Below, piece by piece: positions 1 through 8,658 of a stretch of DNA of 64,000 bases. Below the pieces are notes generated by a model that saw only the letters and a program-made list of their open reading frames with translations, was not told the DNA's origin and did not search any database. Position 1 is the stretch's first letter, and the number at the start of each line of letters is the position of its first letter. Source of the stretch: Thalassobius sp049116315. Its GTDB lineage: Bacteria > Pseudomonadota > Alphaproteobacteria > Rhodobacterales > Rhodobacteraceae. A program made the position numbers and the translations under genes. Location of the stretch: positions 500,064 to 564,063 of the forward strand of contig JAGDZD010000004.1 in the NCBI GenBank assembly GCA_049116315.1. The letters run 5' to 3'.

Positions 1-945
1 CATCAGCGCCAGATAGGCATAATAATACTCTGTCGTGGCCCCCGGTGAGGCATAGCCTTGATGAACTTCGATCAGCTCATCCAATTTCAAGCCAGCTTCT
101 TCTTCGGCTTCGCGACGCGCACAGTGTTCAGGGGTCTCCCCCGGATCCACGCGTCCAGCCACACATTCATATTGCCACGGTTCAACATCCCCGCGCACCC
201 AAGGGCCCATGCGGAATTGTTCGACCATGAGCACCCGGTCGCGCTTGGGATCATAGGGCAAAACCATCGCCACATCTGGCGTTAGAAAAACCCCGCGATC
301 CAAGGTCTCGCTAAAGGCCCCGTCAAATCGGCGAAACTCCAACAGCTGTTCTTCCATGGCAAAGTAATTCGCGTAAGGACGTTTAAGCTGCTGCGTGCGC
401 ACATCCTTGCGCGCCAGGCCGGATTTCATCTTGGGCTGTTGTTCGGATTGTGCCCGCACCCAGCAGGCAGCGCGCGATTGGATCATACCAAACATACTCG
501 CCACCTTTTGCGCAGAGTACTGGCCGCGATATCCCATGATTTCCAGCGCAGCGCGGGTGTTGATCGCGCCCCAAGTGTCCACCCAATCGGCCAAATCAAA
601 GGGTTCTCCGGGGGTGACGCCTTCGGTGGGGGGCCACCAAATGGTGGTCTCCACTGTGTCACCCGCTTCCGTCATGACGGTCACCGGGCCGCGCTGATAG
701 CCAAAACCACCCTCGTAAAAATCCAACATCTCCAGATCATGATCCGTGGCATTGGCAAACAAAATCCCATCCGCCTGCGCCCCCACCTCGGTCACGATCA
801 ACGGAAATCCTTGCCCCTTGGCCCACACTGCTTTGTGATGGCCAAACACCGCCGGGATCAGATCCGCTTGGGCAACCGCACGTCCCAAAACCATTTCAAG
901 CAGCGGCAAATGCCGCAAAGTGCCGTACAGAAAAACGCCAGTCAT
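1..945 (-). CDS. trgB: TrgB-like GGCT/NUDIX fusion protein (3' end cut by window edge)
   Basis: The reading frame starts at ATG 943-945 and is open to the window edge, so only the first 315 residues are seen. Residues 4-90 look like a gamma-glutamylcyclotransferase/AIG2 fold (YGTL motif at 7-10). A complete Nudix box lies at about residues 264-286, with the G, E, REAEEE and G positions all present, pointing to a nucleoside-diphosphate hydrolase such as ADP-ribose pyrophosphatase. This two-domain build next to a TrgA-like gene matches the trgAB locus known from Rhodobacter sphaeroides, which was linked to tellurite resistance. It is the last gene of a cfa-trgA-trgB operon, starting 20 bp after trgA. 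The physiological substrate is not shown by sequence. Confidence 0.85.
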   Translation of the reverse strand, partial: MTGVFLYGTLRHLPLLEMVLGRAVAQADLIPAVFGHHKAVWAKGQGFPLIVTEVGAQADGILFANATDHDLEMLDFYEGGFGYQRGPVTVMTEAGDTVETTIWWPPTEGVTPGEPFDLADWVDTWGAINTRAALEIMGYRGQYSAQKVASMFGMIQSRAACWVRAQSEQQPKMKSGLARKDVRTQQLKRPYANYFAMEEQLLEFRRFDGAFSETLDRGVFLTPDVAMVLPYDPKRDRVLMVEQFRMGPWVRGDVEPWQYECVAGRVDPGETPEHCARREAEEEAGLKLDELIEVHQGYASPGATTEYYYAYLALM

Positions 946-965
946 AAAATCTCTTTATATCAGAG

Positions 966-1409
966 TTAGCGCCAAACGCGGTTAATCGCTTCGACGACCA
1001 GTGCAATGAAAATTCCGCCAATCACCAAAGACAGGCCAACCGAAGGCGTCAAAAGCAACGCCCCATATTCCAATGCAATGCGGAACATATCTTCTAGGCC
1101 TTCAAACGGGCCGTCATACACCCGGCGCATCGACAGGCGCAGCATCTCGTTCAGCGCTTGCAACCCAACCGCCCAGACCACAAGGACCGCGATCGCGGTA
1201 ACCCCGTTGCTCACGGCGATCCCATTGCCTTTGCCTGCGTGACGCCCGATCACGCGCCACCCAACCAGCGCCCCCAGAACCAAGTTCACATGGTTGAACC
1301 AGCCAAACACCGTGGCTTCGGGCAGCAACGGGCGCACAAGGTCGGAAACATACCAACCCAGCGCCCCGGTCATCACGGCGCCAAACAATCGAGCGGCTGT
1401 GGGCATCAT
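966..1409 (-). CDS. trgA: TrgA family inner-membrane protein
   Basis: This 147-residue protein has four or so hydrophobic segments and begins MMPTAARLFGA, typical of the TrgA family in Rhodobacterales. The start is placed at the first ATG of an ATGATG pair (1407-1409), which overlaps the TGA of cfa (1406-1408), implying translational coupling. The frame is open further upstream but that extension lies inside cfa. TrgA was described with TrgB as contributing to tellurite resistance in R. sphaeroides; its biochemical role is unknown. Confidence 0.85.
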   Translation of the reverse strand: MMPTAARLFGAVMTGALGWYVSDLVRPLLPEATVFGWFNHVNLVLGALVGWRVIGRHAGKGNGIAVSNGVTAIAVLVVWAVGLQALNEMLRLSMRRVYDGPFEGLEDMFRIALEYGALLLTPSVGLSLVIGGIFIALVVEAINRVWR

Positions 1410-2620
1410 AAGTCGGCGGGCCTCGTCACGGTGATTTGGGTCACGTCGCAGTTTCCGCCATGAAACGACGCAGCACAAGAGGTCAGGTAGAAATTCCACA
1501 TCCGCCGAAACCGCGCATCAAACCCCATTGCTTCGATCTCGGGCCACCGGTCATTGAATTGCTGATGCCACAGGCGGAGCGTCTGGCTATAGCTTTCGGC
1601 AAATTCGATTGATCTGACTTCGCTCAAACCGGCTTTGTCAATTTCAGATCGCAACACCGATGGCGAGGGCAGCATACCACCGGGAAAGATGTACTTCTGA
1701 ATAAAGTCAACGCCTTTACTGTATGATTTCCAACGCTTTTCTTGCAACGTTATGATTTGAAGCGTGGCGCATTTCCCTGGCTTGAGGCAGCGTTTGAGCG
1801 TGTCAAAGTAGACGGGCCAATACTGCTCGCCAACCGCTTCGAACATCTCAATGCTGGCAATGCCATCATACTGGCCATCTTCATCCCGATAATCCTGCAT
1901 CTTCAGATCAACAAGGTCACTTAACCCTGCTTTTTCAATGCGTTGTTGCGCATATTGCAACTGTTCTTGCGAGATAGTTAAACCAGTGACGCGAACCCCG
2001 CGGTGGCGGGCAGCAAATTCCGCAAAGCCCCCCCAACCGCAGCCAATCTCAAGGATATGATCGCCTTTTTGGGCCCCCATTTGATCCAGCATACTGGCAT
2101 ATTTACTGGCCTGAGCCGCCTGCAAGTTCTGCGTTGGGTCTTCAAACAAAGCGCTGGAATAGGTCATGCTGGGATCCAACCACTTTGCATAAAAATCGTT
2201 GCCTAAGTCATAGTGAGCACTGATATTTTTGCGCGCCTGCTTCTTGGTGTTGCGGTTCATCCAATGGCGCATCCGCTCATAAGCGCGCACCAAAAACATG
2301 CCCGGAAAACCTTCATAAAGCTCGTCATTGCCGCCCTGCAACAGATCCAGAAACGCTTGCAAATCCGGCGTGTCCCACCAGCCATCGATATAGGCATCAC
2401 AAAATCCCAGATCACCTTCGCGGATCAACCGCGCAAAGCTTTCGGGGTTCTTGATCTGCAAGACAGCCGTGCCCCCCGGCGTTTGACCTGCGGCCCGAAA
2501 GACACGGCCATCTGGCAAAACAAAATCCAACTGACCTGATGTCATGCGTGATGCAATGTCAAAAACCTGTGAAAAGTAACGCGGTAGATCCGTCTGATCT
2601 TTCGTCGACGTCAACACCAT
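1406..2620 (-). CDS. cfa: Cyclopropane-fatty-acyl-phospholipid synthase
   Basis: The 404-residue protein is an S-adenosylmethionine-dependent methyltransferase that would methylenate cis double bonds of membrane phospholipid acyl chains. It carries the family motif AHYDLGNDFY at 135-144, MTYSSALF at 152-159 and the SAM-binding loop LEIGCGWGGF at 190-199. The frame is open to 2692, but the start at 2618-2620 is preferred because a strong purine-rich site (GGGAGGG) sits just upstream. It is the first gene of the cfa-trgA-trgB unit and overlaps trgA by four bases. Membrane cyclopropanation fits an envelope or oxidative stress operon. Confidence 0.93.
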   Translation of the reverse strand: MVLTSTKDQTDLPRYFSQVFDIASRMTSGQLDFVLPDGRVFRAAGQTPGGTAVLQIKNPESFARLIREGDLGFCDAYIDGWWDTPDLQAFLDLLQGGNDELYEGFPGMFLVRAYERMRHWMNRNTKKQARKNISAHYDLGNDFYAKWLDPSMTYSSALFEDPTQNLQAAQASKYASMLDQMGAQKGDHILEIGCGWGGFAEFAARHRGVRVTGLTISQEQLQYAQQRIEKAGLSDLVDLKMQDYRDEDGQYDGIASIEMFEAVGEQYWPVYFDTLKRCLKPGKCATLQIITLQEKRWKSYSKGVDFIQKYIFPGGMLPSPSVLRSEIDKAGLSEVRSIEFAESYSQTLRLWHQQFNDRWPEIEAMGFDARFRRMWNFYLTSCAASFHGGNCDVTQITVTRPADL

Positions 2621-2710
2621 CAAGCCCTCCCTTGCTGCCAAACTCACGCGAATGCTGGCAAGAAATTCGCGCCAGAGCAAGAATTTCATCACAAGAGTTA
2701 CAGGCTCAAA

Positions 2711-2740
2711 TCAAAAGAGGCGCCCCAATTGGGACACCTC
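2711..2740 (-). terminator. Rho-independent terminator after acuI
   Basis: Read on the minus strand, a 10-bp stem (arms 2731-2740 and 2717-2726, two G-U pairs) closes on an AATT loop and is followed by a TTTTGATTT tract. It lies downstream of acuI and about 90 bp ahead of the cfa start, so the two genes are probably separate transcription units. Confidence 0.8.
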
Positions 2741-2837
2741 TCCATCTGCTTTACGACCCGACCAAAGCGTCGCGGTGCCAGTGGCGCGAATAGGCGCGCG
2801 GTCGCGCTCCATGTTGCAACCGGCGCCTTGGCGCCGC

Positions 2838-3827
2838 TTAGGCGTTCACGTCAACCACAACACGTCCCTTCACTTGCCCGGCCAAAATCGCCGCACCAAG
2901 CTCTGGCAGGTCTGACAGAACCGCGGGCTGAACCATCGCTTCAAGCTTGTCTTTCGGCAAATCCGTGGCGATGCGGTCCCAGGCCCGCAGGCGATTGTCA
3001 AAGCCCTGCATCACGGAATCGATGCCCAACAGGTTCACGCCGCGCAACAAGAACGGAATGACTGTGGCGGGCAATCCTGCCCCCCCGGCCAAGCCCACCG
3101 CCGCAACCGAGCCGCCATATTTCATTTGTCCCAACAGCCGCGCCAGCATCGCTCCGCCCACCGCATCGATACATCCCGCCCAAGTTTCGCTTTCAAGCGG
3201 ACGTTTCACCGTTTCATTCAGCGCTTCACGCGCCACAATCTGATGCGCGCCAAGCTCTTTGAGGTAGCTTTCAGTTTCGGGGCGACCGGTAACACCGGCC
3301 ACCTCATAGCCAAGCTGCGCCAATATCGCCGTGGCCACCGAGCCAACGCCCCCCGCTGCGCCCGTAACTAAAACCGGTCCTTGGTCAACCTTTAGTCCAT
3401 GATCCTCGAGCGCCATGATCGCCAACATTGCGGTGAAACCCGCCGTGCCCACCGCCATCGCTTCGCGGGTGCTCAACCCGTCAGGCAACGGCACCAACCA
3501 ATCCGCTTTGACACGGGCCTTTTGCGCATAGCCTCCCCAATGGGCTTCGCCGACACGCCAACCTGTCACCACCACTTTGTCACCGGGGGCATACCGCGGA
3601 TCGTCAGAGCTTTCGACGGTGCCCGCAAAGTCGATCCCCGGCACATGTGGGTAGCTGCGCACCAAGCCGCCTCCGGGCCCAATGCACAGGCCGTCTTTGT
3701 AGTTCACCGTTGAGTATTCGACCGCAACCGTGACCTCCCCCTGCGGCAGATCATCCAGCCCAATTTTCTGAACCGAAGCAGAGGTTTTTCCGTCGTCGTC
3801 TTTTTCGACCATCAATGCATTGAACAT
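2838..3827 (-). CDS. acuI: Acrylyl-CoA reductase (NADPH), AcuI
   Basis: This 329-residue zinc-free medium-chain reductase of the YhdH/YhfP type reduces acryloyl-CoA to propionyl-CoA with NADPH. In roseobacters this step removes toxic acrylate derivatives during dimethylsulfoniopropionate breakdown. The protein has the N-terminal GroES-like fold, the Rossmann motif TGAAGGVGSVA near residue 155 and the C-terminal GRVVVDVNA typical of AcuI. It appears monocistronic: a hairpin terminator follows at 2711-2740 and no dmdA or dddP is next to it. Confidence 0.92.
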   Translation of the reverse strand: MFNALMVEKDDDGKTSASVQKIGLDDLPQGEVTVAVEYSTVNYKDGLCIGPGGGLVRSYPHVPGIDFAGTVESSDDPRYAPGDKVVVTGWRVGEAHWGGYAQKARVKADWLVPLPDGLSTREAMAVGTAGFTAMLAIMALEDHGLKVDQGPVLVTGAAGGVGSVATAILAQLGYEVAGVTGRPETESYLKELGAHQIVAREALNETVKRPLESETWAGCIDAVGGAMLARLLGQMKYGGSVAAVGLAGGAGLPATVIPFLLRGVNLLGIDSVMQGFDNRLRAWDRIATDLPKDKLEAMVQPAVLSDLPELGAAILAGQVKGRVVVDVNA

Positions 3828-3865
3828 TCGTTGTCTCCTAAAGTGTCATAGGCGCACAGGCCTTG

Positions 3866-4387
3866 TCAGAGGATGCCATCGCCCTCAGGCATGAAGGGCA
3901 AATCACTTACCCAACCCTTGCCACCAACAGCGGTGACCATCGCGTGAAGTTGACCTCGGTGGTGGGTTTGGTGGTTGAACATTTGGACCACGCATTGGAT
4001 CACCGGGCGACTGAAATCGCGATTCATCGACGGTGAATGCCACGAAAACTCCCCCTGAAGGGTTTGCGCATCCACAGTGTCGGCCCAACGTTGAATCCGG
4101 GCATCAAGTGCTGGTCGCATCGCCATCCAACTGGCCAAGTCCGGCAGCATCTCTGTGCTGGCGTCCATCAAGACATCGGTCGCTTCGCCCTTGTCGAACC
4201 GTTCGATCCAATTCATGTCACCCCACGCCAAATGGCTCAGTGTGCGCTGGATTGACCCAAAGAAAGCCCCTTGATCTTTTACCAGAGACTCATGCGGCAA
4301 GTCTTTAATTGCATTGGCAAGTTCTCGATTTTGCCACGCATTGTAGCGCGCCATTGTCTGGCAATAGTCTGGCGTTAACATTGGCAT
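3866..4387 (-). CDS. DinB-family protein
   Basis: The 173-residue protein has the DinB four-helix-bundle pattern with putative metal-binding histidines at H52 (LSHLAWGD) and H139/H143 (NHQTHHRGQ). Family members include thiol-dependent transferases and many proteins of unknown role, so a metal-dependent function is inferred and the substrate is unknown. It ends 38 bp before acuI on the same strand and could be co-transcribed with it. It is divergent from the GntR regulator at 4545, with which it shares a 157-bp intergenic region carrying candidate operators. Confidence 0.85.
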   Translation of the reverse strand: MPMLTPDYCQTMARYNAWQNRELANAIKDLPHESLVKDQGAFFGSIQRTLSHLAWGDMNWIERFDKGEATDVLMDASTEMLPDLASWMAMRPALDARIQRWADTVDAQTLQGEFSWHSPSMNRDFSRPVIQCVVQMFNHQTHHRGQLHAMVTAVGGKGWVSDLPFMPEGDGIL

Positions 4388-4494
4388 TCCTTCTTACGTT
4401 CGTGAGGGCAATCTTTGGCACTCTTTGCCCATCGCGCCACTGGATGTTTGGGGTCTTGGCAGGGGCAGGCTTGCCACTGCGGTTGGTTTCCCTT

Positions 4495-4548
4495 TAAATG
4501 TCTGACAAATGAAAAGCGGCAAAGCAACCCTAAATGTCTGACAAATGA
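4495..4548 (+). promoter_or_regulatory. Pair of exact 18-bp direct repeats overlapping the GntR start codon
   Basis: The 18-mer TAAATGTCTGACAAATGA occurs exactly at 4495-4512 and again at 4531-4548, a 36-bp spacing. Its core TGTC-T-GACA is an inverted repeat and fits the GT-N3-AC core bound by many FadR/VanR-type GntR regulators. The second copy contains the ATG of the downstream GntR gene (4545-4547). The likely role is autoregulation, and possibly control of the divergent DinB-like gene. Binding is inferred. Confidence 0.65.
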
Positions 4549-5291
4549 ATTCATCCAAACAAAACCCAGATCTCTCGGCTCAGATTGCCCAACAAATTCG
4601 GGACTCTATTGTCGCCGGAGAGTTGATTGTGGATGCGCGCCTGCCGTCAGAATCTGAGCTGGCAGCGCAGTTCTCTGTCTCGCGACCCACGGTGCGCGAA
4701 GCGTTAAAGCGGCTGGCAGCCCAATCCTTGATTCGCACCCAACGTGGGGCAACAGGCGGGGCCTTCGTCAATCGGATCACCTTTGAAGAGGCCTATGGTC
4801 AGCAGATCACCACCTCAACTTTGCTGGTATCAATGAACGAAGTCACCTTTGACACCGCCTGCGAAGCCCGCTTTGCTCTGGAACGTGCCTGTGCCGCGCT
4901 GGCCTGTGCCCGCCGCAGCGCCGATGATTTGGCCACAATGCGTACCGAGATTTTCCGGCAGCAACAGCCTGACCTGTCCCACGAGGCTTTTTGCGCCTCA
5001 GACGTTGCCTTTCATCGTGCTCTGGTCGATGCCGCCGCAAATCCGGTTTTGTCTTATCAACTGGCTGGTGTGCTCGAGGGGCTGCAGCCCTTGATGAACA
5101 TGATCACCTATCATGCCCGTCCGCGCAGCGATCTGGCCGCAGCCCATATCCGCATCACCGACGCCCTAGAAGCACGCGATGCCCCGCGTGTGGATCAAGA
5201 ACTTGATGCGCTGCGCCAATTCACCATCAACCTTGGGGCCGCCATCCAAACCCGCCCCCAGCAACAAACCGCGCAGGCCCAGTCCCGCTAG
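4545..5291 (+). CDS. GntR-family transcriptional regulator (FadR/FCD subfamily)
   Basis: The 248-residue protein has an N-terminal winged helix-turn-helix at about 12-78 (RLPSESELAAQFSVSRPTVREAL) and an all-helical FCD ligand-binding domain at about 95-230. FCD regulators usually sense small organic acids; the effector here is unknown. No Shine-Dalgarno precedes ATG 4545, and the codon lies inside an 18-bp repeat, but the DNA-binding domain begins at residue 12, so no later start is plausible. It is divergent from the DinB-like gene. Confidence 0.9.
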   Translation: MNSSKQNPDLSAQIAQQIRDSIVAGELIVDARLPSESELAAQFSVSRPTVREALKRLAAQSLIRTQRGATGGAFVNRITFEEAYGQQITTSTLLVSMNEVTFDTACEARFALERACAALACARRSADDLATMRTEIFRQQQPDLSHEAFCASDVAFHRALVDAAANPVLSYQLAGVLEGLQPLMNMITYHARPRSDLAAAHIRITDALEARDAPRVDQELDALRQFTINLGAAIQTRPQQQTAQAQSR

Positions 5292-5327
5292 TTTGATACA
5301 GGTGCAAGGTCGCTTAGGGTGCTGACC

Positions 5328-6017
5328 ATGCGTCTGTCGTCTTTCATGATCCTTGCGGCCTCGGTTGGGCTTGCCAGTTCGGTCTGGGCCATGGCCCCTC
5401 CCCATCTGCGATCTATCGCCCAAAGCTTTGTTGCAAAGCTGACCACCGTGCAGGCCCCAGCCGCACCACGTTCGCCACATGTCGTTAGCGCATGGTCTGC
5501 GGAACTGATCGCACAGGCTCAGGCGCAGATTGGCGTCACGCTGACATACGACGGATCTTACCAAGCGTTGTCCTATCCTGACGGTGACATTCCGCGGGCG
5601 CGCGGCGTGTGTACGGATGTGGTGATCCGTGCCCTCCGAGATGCCCATGGCATCGATCTGCAAAAGCGGGTGCACGAAGACATGAAACGCGCCTTTTCCA
5701 GCTATCCCAACAACTGGAACCTCAGCCGGCCTGACAAAAACATCGATCATCGGCGCGTGCCCAACCTGCGGGCCTATTTCAAACGCCAAGGCGCAGCCCT
5801 TGAGGTCAGCACAGATCCTGCCGCTTATCTGCCCGGCGATATCGTCACTTGGACTCTTGGGCCCGGTTTGCCTCATATTGGGATTGTTTCGGATCAGATG
5901 ACACCGGATGCGGCGCGCCCTTTGATCTTGCACAATGTTGGCGCAGGCACCCGCAAAGAGGACTTTCTGTTCCGCTATCCGATCACAGGTCATTATCGGG
6001 TCGAGCAAAAAATCTAA
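5328..6017 (+). CDS. DUF1287 family exported protein
   Basis: The 229-residue protein begins with a hydrophobic signal-like segment ending near AMA. It then carries the DUF1287 region, with a conserved Cys in RGVCTDVV and His in GLPHIGIVS, recalling NlpC/P60-like cysteine hydrolases of the envelope. Enzyme activity is inferred from that resemblance only. A GTG nine bases upstream (5319) is an alternative start; ATG 5328 is preferred. It lies 36 bp after the GntR gene on the same strand. Confidence 0.8.
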   Translation: MRLSSFMILAASVGLASSVWAMAPPHLRSIAQSFVAKLTTVQAPAAPRSPHVVSAWSAELIAQAQAQIGVTLTYDGSYQALSYPDGDIPRARGVCTDVVIRALRDAHGIDLQKRVHEDMKRAFSSYPNNWNLSRPDKNIDHRRVPNLRAYFKRQGAALEVSTDPAAYLPGDIVTWTLGPGLPHIGIVSDQMTPDAARPLILHNVGAGTRKEDFLFRYPITGHYRVEQKI

Positions 6018-6141
6018 GTGTTTGCACCCTGATGCCGTGCCCTGTGGCGCGGTACATTCCGGGGCTCTGGCTTGCCCAACTCATTCAGAGGTCGCGCAAT
6101 GACTGGCAGGTTTCACCCTGTAATGCTCTGCGCAATGCCCC

Positions 6142-6170
6142 TTGCAATGCCTATGCTGGGCGCTTATCTA
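6142..6170 (+). promoter_or_regulatory. Putative promoter of ssrA
   Basis: A -35-like TTGCAA (6142-6147) and a -10-like TATCTA (6165-6170) are separated by 17 bp, directly before the first tmRNA hairpin. This would place the transcript start near 6176, close to the predicted 5' end of the acceptor piece. Confidence 0.45.
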
Positions 6171-6510
6171 AGGACTGTCTCTTCGGAGACTATGGACATA
6201 AACGCGCTCGTAATAAGCGGATCGGACCCGGGGGCGGTACCCGGCGACTCCACCATAACACCCGCTCATTTGGCGGTCTTGGGGTCGAAATAGGATCGAC
6301 GAACGTCTAAAGGGGTTTGCTTTGTTTCGGCTGTCTGCCACCGTTATCGGCGAAACTTGTACAATTGCAAATGACAATCGTGCTCCAGTAGCAATGGCCG
6401 CGTAAGCGACCTGAGATACTGAAAACTAAGTCCTCTCGCTTTGCAGCGTTTGGCGGGGTTCGCAGGTACCTGGCAACAGAAACCTGCACTAATCCCCCTC
6501 TTTGACTGTC
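6171..6510 (+). ncRNA. ssrA: tmRNA, circularly permuted two-piece form
   Basis: The acceptor piece (about 6171-6255) contains a GTCTC-TTCG-GAGAC hairpin at 6177-6190 and ends in CGACTCC-ACCA. After an intervening segment of about 25 nt, the coding piece begins GGGGTCG at 6281-6287. These seven bases pair with CGACTCC (6245-6251) to form the acceptor stem, including the G3-U70 wobble recognised by alanyl-tRNA synthetase. The tag reading frame starts at the GCA before AATGAC near 6366 and encodes ANDNRAPVAMAA, then TAA. The gene order (3' part before 5' part) is the permuted arrangement known in alphaproteobacteria. The 3' limit of the coding piece is approximate. It rescues stalled ribosomes and tags the product for ClpXP. 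Confidence 0.93.
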
Positions 6511-6546
6511 CACCCTGATATGCGATGCAGACGTTAATTGGCTGTG

Positions 6547-6569
6547 TGCCACCGGCGAATACGGTGGCA
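6547..6569 (+). other. Perfect 8-bp hairpin downstream of tmRNA
   Basis: TGCCACCG and CGGTGGCA flank a 7-nt loop. No long T-run follows (GGGTTGTTTA), so it may be a weak terminator or processing stem for the tmRNA precursor. Confidence 0.4.
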
Positions 6570-6712
6570 GGGTTGTTTAGATACAGATGAGAACAGGACC
6601 CAAAAGACACAGCCACCAGCCTTGCCACCCGACCAAGCATCGCATGCTGTACCGACGCGCAAAGGATGGCTAAGACAACGCCAAATTGGCCAATTTCCGA
6701 CGGTGCGTTGAC

Positions 6713-7954
6713 ATGACCAACCCTTCATTTGCAGAAATGTTTCGCGTCTTTGGCCGCATCGGGGTGCTCTCGTTTGGCGGACCTGCCGCGCAGATTGCCT
6801 TGATGCACCGCGAATTGGTCGAACGACGCCCTTGGCTGAGTGAGCAAGACTATCTTTCCGCCCTGTCGTTTTGCATGTTGCTGCCCGGTCCAGAGGCAAT
6901 GCAGCTGGCCACCTATGCCGGATGGCGTCAGCGTGGCATCTGGGGCGGCGTGCTGGCGGGGGGGCTGTTTGTTCTGCCCGGTGCGGTGGTCATTCTGGCG
7001 CTGGCCCTGTGCTACCTTGCGTTTGGGGACCTGCCGATGGTGCGGGCCGCGTTCCAAGGCATTCAGGCCGCAGTGGTGGTGATCGTTCTGATGGCCCTGC
7101 GCAAAATCGCCGCGCGCGCCCTAAAGGGTCCGGGGGCCTTGTGGCTCGCGGCAGCCTCTTTTGTGGCGATCTTCTTTTTTCAGCTGCCTTTTCCGTTGGT
7201 CATTTTGGCAGCCGCGATCTGGGGCGCCAGTCAAGCCAACGGCAACACCGCCGCCAGTGCATCTGCCCTTCCCGCCTTTCCTTGGCGCCCCGTCACCCTG
7301 TGCCTGATCCTTTGGGCCATACCGCTGCTGGCTTTGCTGGTCACTCAACAAGACTTTCTGCTTGATCTGGGACTGTTCTTTTCAAAACTGGCCATTGTCA
7401 CCTTTGGTGGCGCCTATGCTGTTCTGGCCTATATGACCCAAGCGGTGGTTGCCGATCATGGGTGGTTGAGCCTGCCACAGATGATCGACGCTTTGGGCTT
7501 GGCTGAAACCACACCGGGGCCATTGATCTTGGTCACCCAATTTGTCGGCACTGTGGCCGGGCATGGACAGGGCGGCATCGTCATGGCGCTGCTGGCGACC
7601 CTCATCACGCTATGGGTGACCTTTGTGCCCTGCTATCTGTGGATCTTTGCTGGGGCGCCCTATGTGGCGCATCTGACCCAGCATCCGAAACTGGCTGGCG
7701 CCATGACGGCCATCACCGCGGCGGTCACCGGGGTTATTTTGAATCTGTCGGTGTGGTTTGCCTTGCATGTGCTGTTCAGTGAGGTCCATCAAACCCGCTT
7801 TGCCCCAGTGCCAGAGCTCAGCAGTTTCCATCCCCAAGCGGCCGTTTTGACCGGGATTGCGGCGCTGTTGCTGCTGCTTGCAAAACGCGAGATGCTAACA
7901 ACCCTAGCAATTATGGCCTTGGCAGGAATTACCGGGATGATATTGGTGGGCTGA
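6713..7954 (+). CDS. chrA: Chromate transporter, long-chain ChrA (CHR family)
   Basis: The 413-residue membrane protein has two homologous CHR halves: an N-terminal half with RVFGRIGVLSFGGPAAQ and a C-terminal half with LAIVTFGGAYAVLAYM, each with several hydrophobic helices. The family exports chromate or acts as a proton-coupled anion transporter; chromate resistance itself is not proven by sequence. The frame is open to a TTG at 6686, but ATG 6713 fits the family N-terminus. It sits between ssrA and sspB on the same strand. Confidence 0.9.
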   Translation: MTNPSFAEMFRVFGRIGVLSFGGPAAQIALMHRELVERRPWLSEQDYLSALSFCMLLPGPEAMQLATYAGWRQRGIWGGVLAGGLFVLPGAVVILALALCYLAFGDLPMVRAAFQGIQAAVVVIVLMALRKIAARALKGPGALWLAAASFVAIFFFQLPFPLVILAAAIWGASQANGNTAASASALPAFPWRPVTLCLILWAIPLLALLVTQQDFLLDLGLFFSKLAIVTFGGAYAVLAYMTQAVVADHGWLSLPQMIDALGLAETTPGPLILVTQFVGTVAGHGQGGIVMALLATLITLWVTFVPCYLWIFAGAPYVAHLTQHPKLAGAMTAITAAVTGVILNLSVWFALHVLFSEVHQTRFAPVPELSSFHPQAAVLTGIAALLLLLAKREMLTTLAIMALAGITGMILVG

Positions 7955-8031
7955 GATTTTTTTGCCCGAGCGCCCTTTTGTTTTGTCCAAAAAGCCTTAT
8001 GCTCAGGTGCACATATTCAAGAGGTGATCCC

Positions 8032-8514
8032 ATGTCCCGCAGCATTGATTACGGCAACCTCATGCATCAAGCTATGCGTAGCTTGATCCAGAAGGTTTTG
8101 CAGGATGTCGCAGAGAGTGGCCTGCCGGGCGCACATCATTTCTTCATCACCTTTGACACAACTCATGGCGATGCTTTGCTGGCCGATTGGCTGCGCGAAC
8201 GCTACCCCAGCGAAATGACCGTTGTGATGCAGCATTGGTATGACAACCTTACCGTCGAAGATGACGGCTTTCACATCACCTTGAATTTTGGCGACCAGCC
8301 AGAACCGTTGTATGTGCCGTATGATGCGATCAAAACATTTGTCGATCCATCTGTTGAATTTGGTCTGCGCTTTGAAAGCCCCGATCATGATGAAGAGGAT
8401 GACGTCGAAGAACTGGACTCGATCCTACCAGATCCGGCGGCGGCCCCTGCCCCAGAACCCAGCGACGACAGCCACGACGCCGAAGTTGTCAGCTTGGACA
8501 GTTTCCGCAAATAA
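8032..8514 (+). CDS. sspB: SspB family ClpXP adaptor
   Basis: The 160-residue protein matches alphaproteobacterial SspB: a substrate-binding beta fold (about 1-115) with LNFGDQPEPLYVPYDAI, a long acidic and proline-rich linker, and a short C-terminal tail ending VVSLDSFRK suited to docking on ClpX. It delivers ssrA-tagged proteins to ClpXP. The ATG at 8032 follows AGAGGTGATCCC; the frame extends upstream without a better start. The tmRNA that writes the tag is encoded 1.5 kb upstream, separated only by chrA. Confidence 0.92.
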   Translation: MSRSIDYGNLMHQAMRSLIQKVLQDVAESGLPGAHHFFITFDTTHGDALLADWLRERYPSEMTVVMQHWYDNLTVEDDGFHITLNFGDQPEPLYVPYDAIKTFVDPSVEFGLRFESPDHDEEDDVEELDSILPDPAAAPAPEPSDDSHDAEVVSLDSFRK

Positions 8515-8658
8515 GCCCGCCCTTGGCACAGTGTGACCGACAGGTCCTTTGCGCTTGCGCGGTCTGCTCCCCCGCGCCGATGGCGCGTATCGCGCCCCTC
8601 TGATGGATCGGGGTTGCTGCGCTGGATTAAGCGCAGGATCACCGCAGGGCCGCTCTTC

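Noticed and set aside
5166..6008. 280-codon minus-strand ORF opposite the DUF1287 gene
   Set aside because: No domain or ribosome-binding site; the plus-strand gene has a signal peptide and family motifs.
6072..6293. 73-codon plus-strand ORF over the tmRNA
   Set aside because: It overlaps the tmRNA acceptor piece, whose structure and ACCA end explain the sequence.
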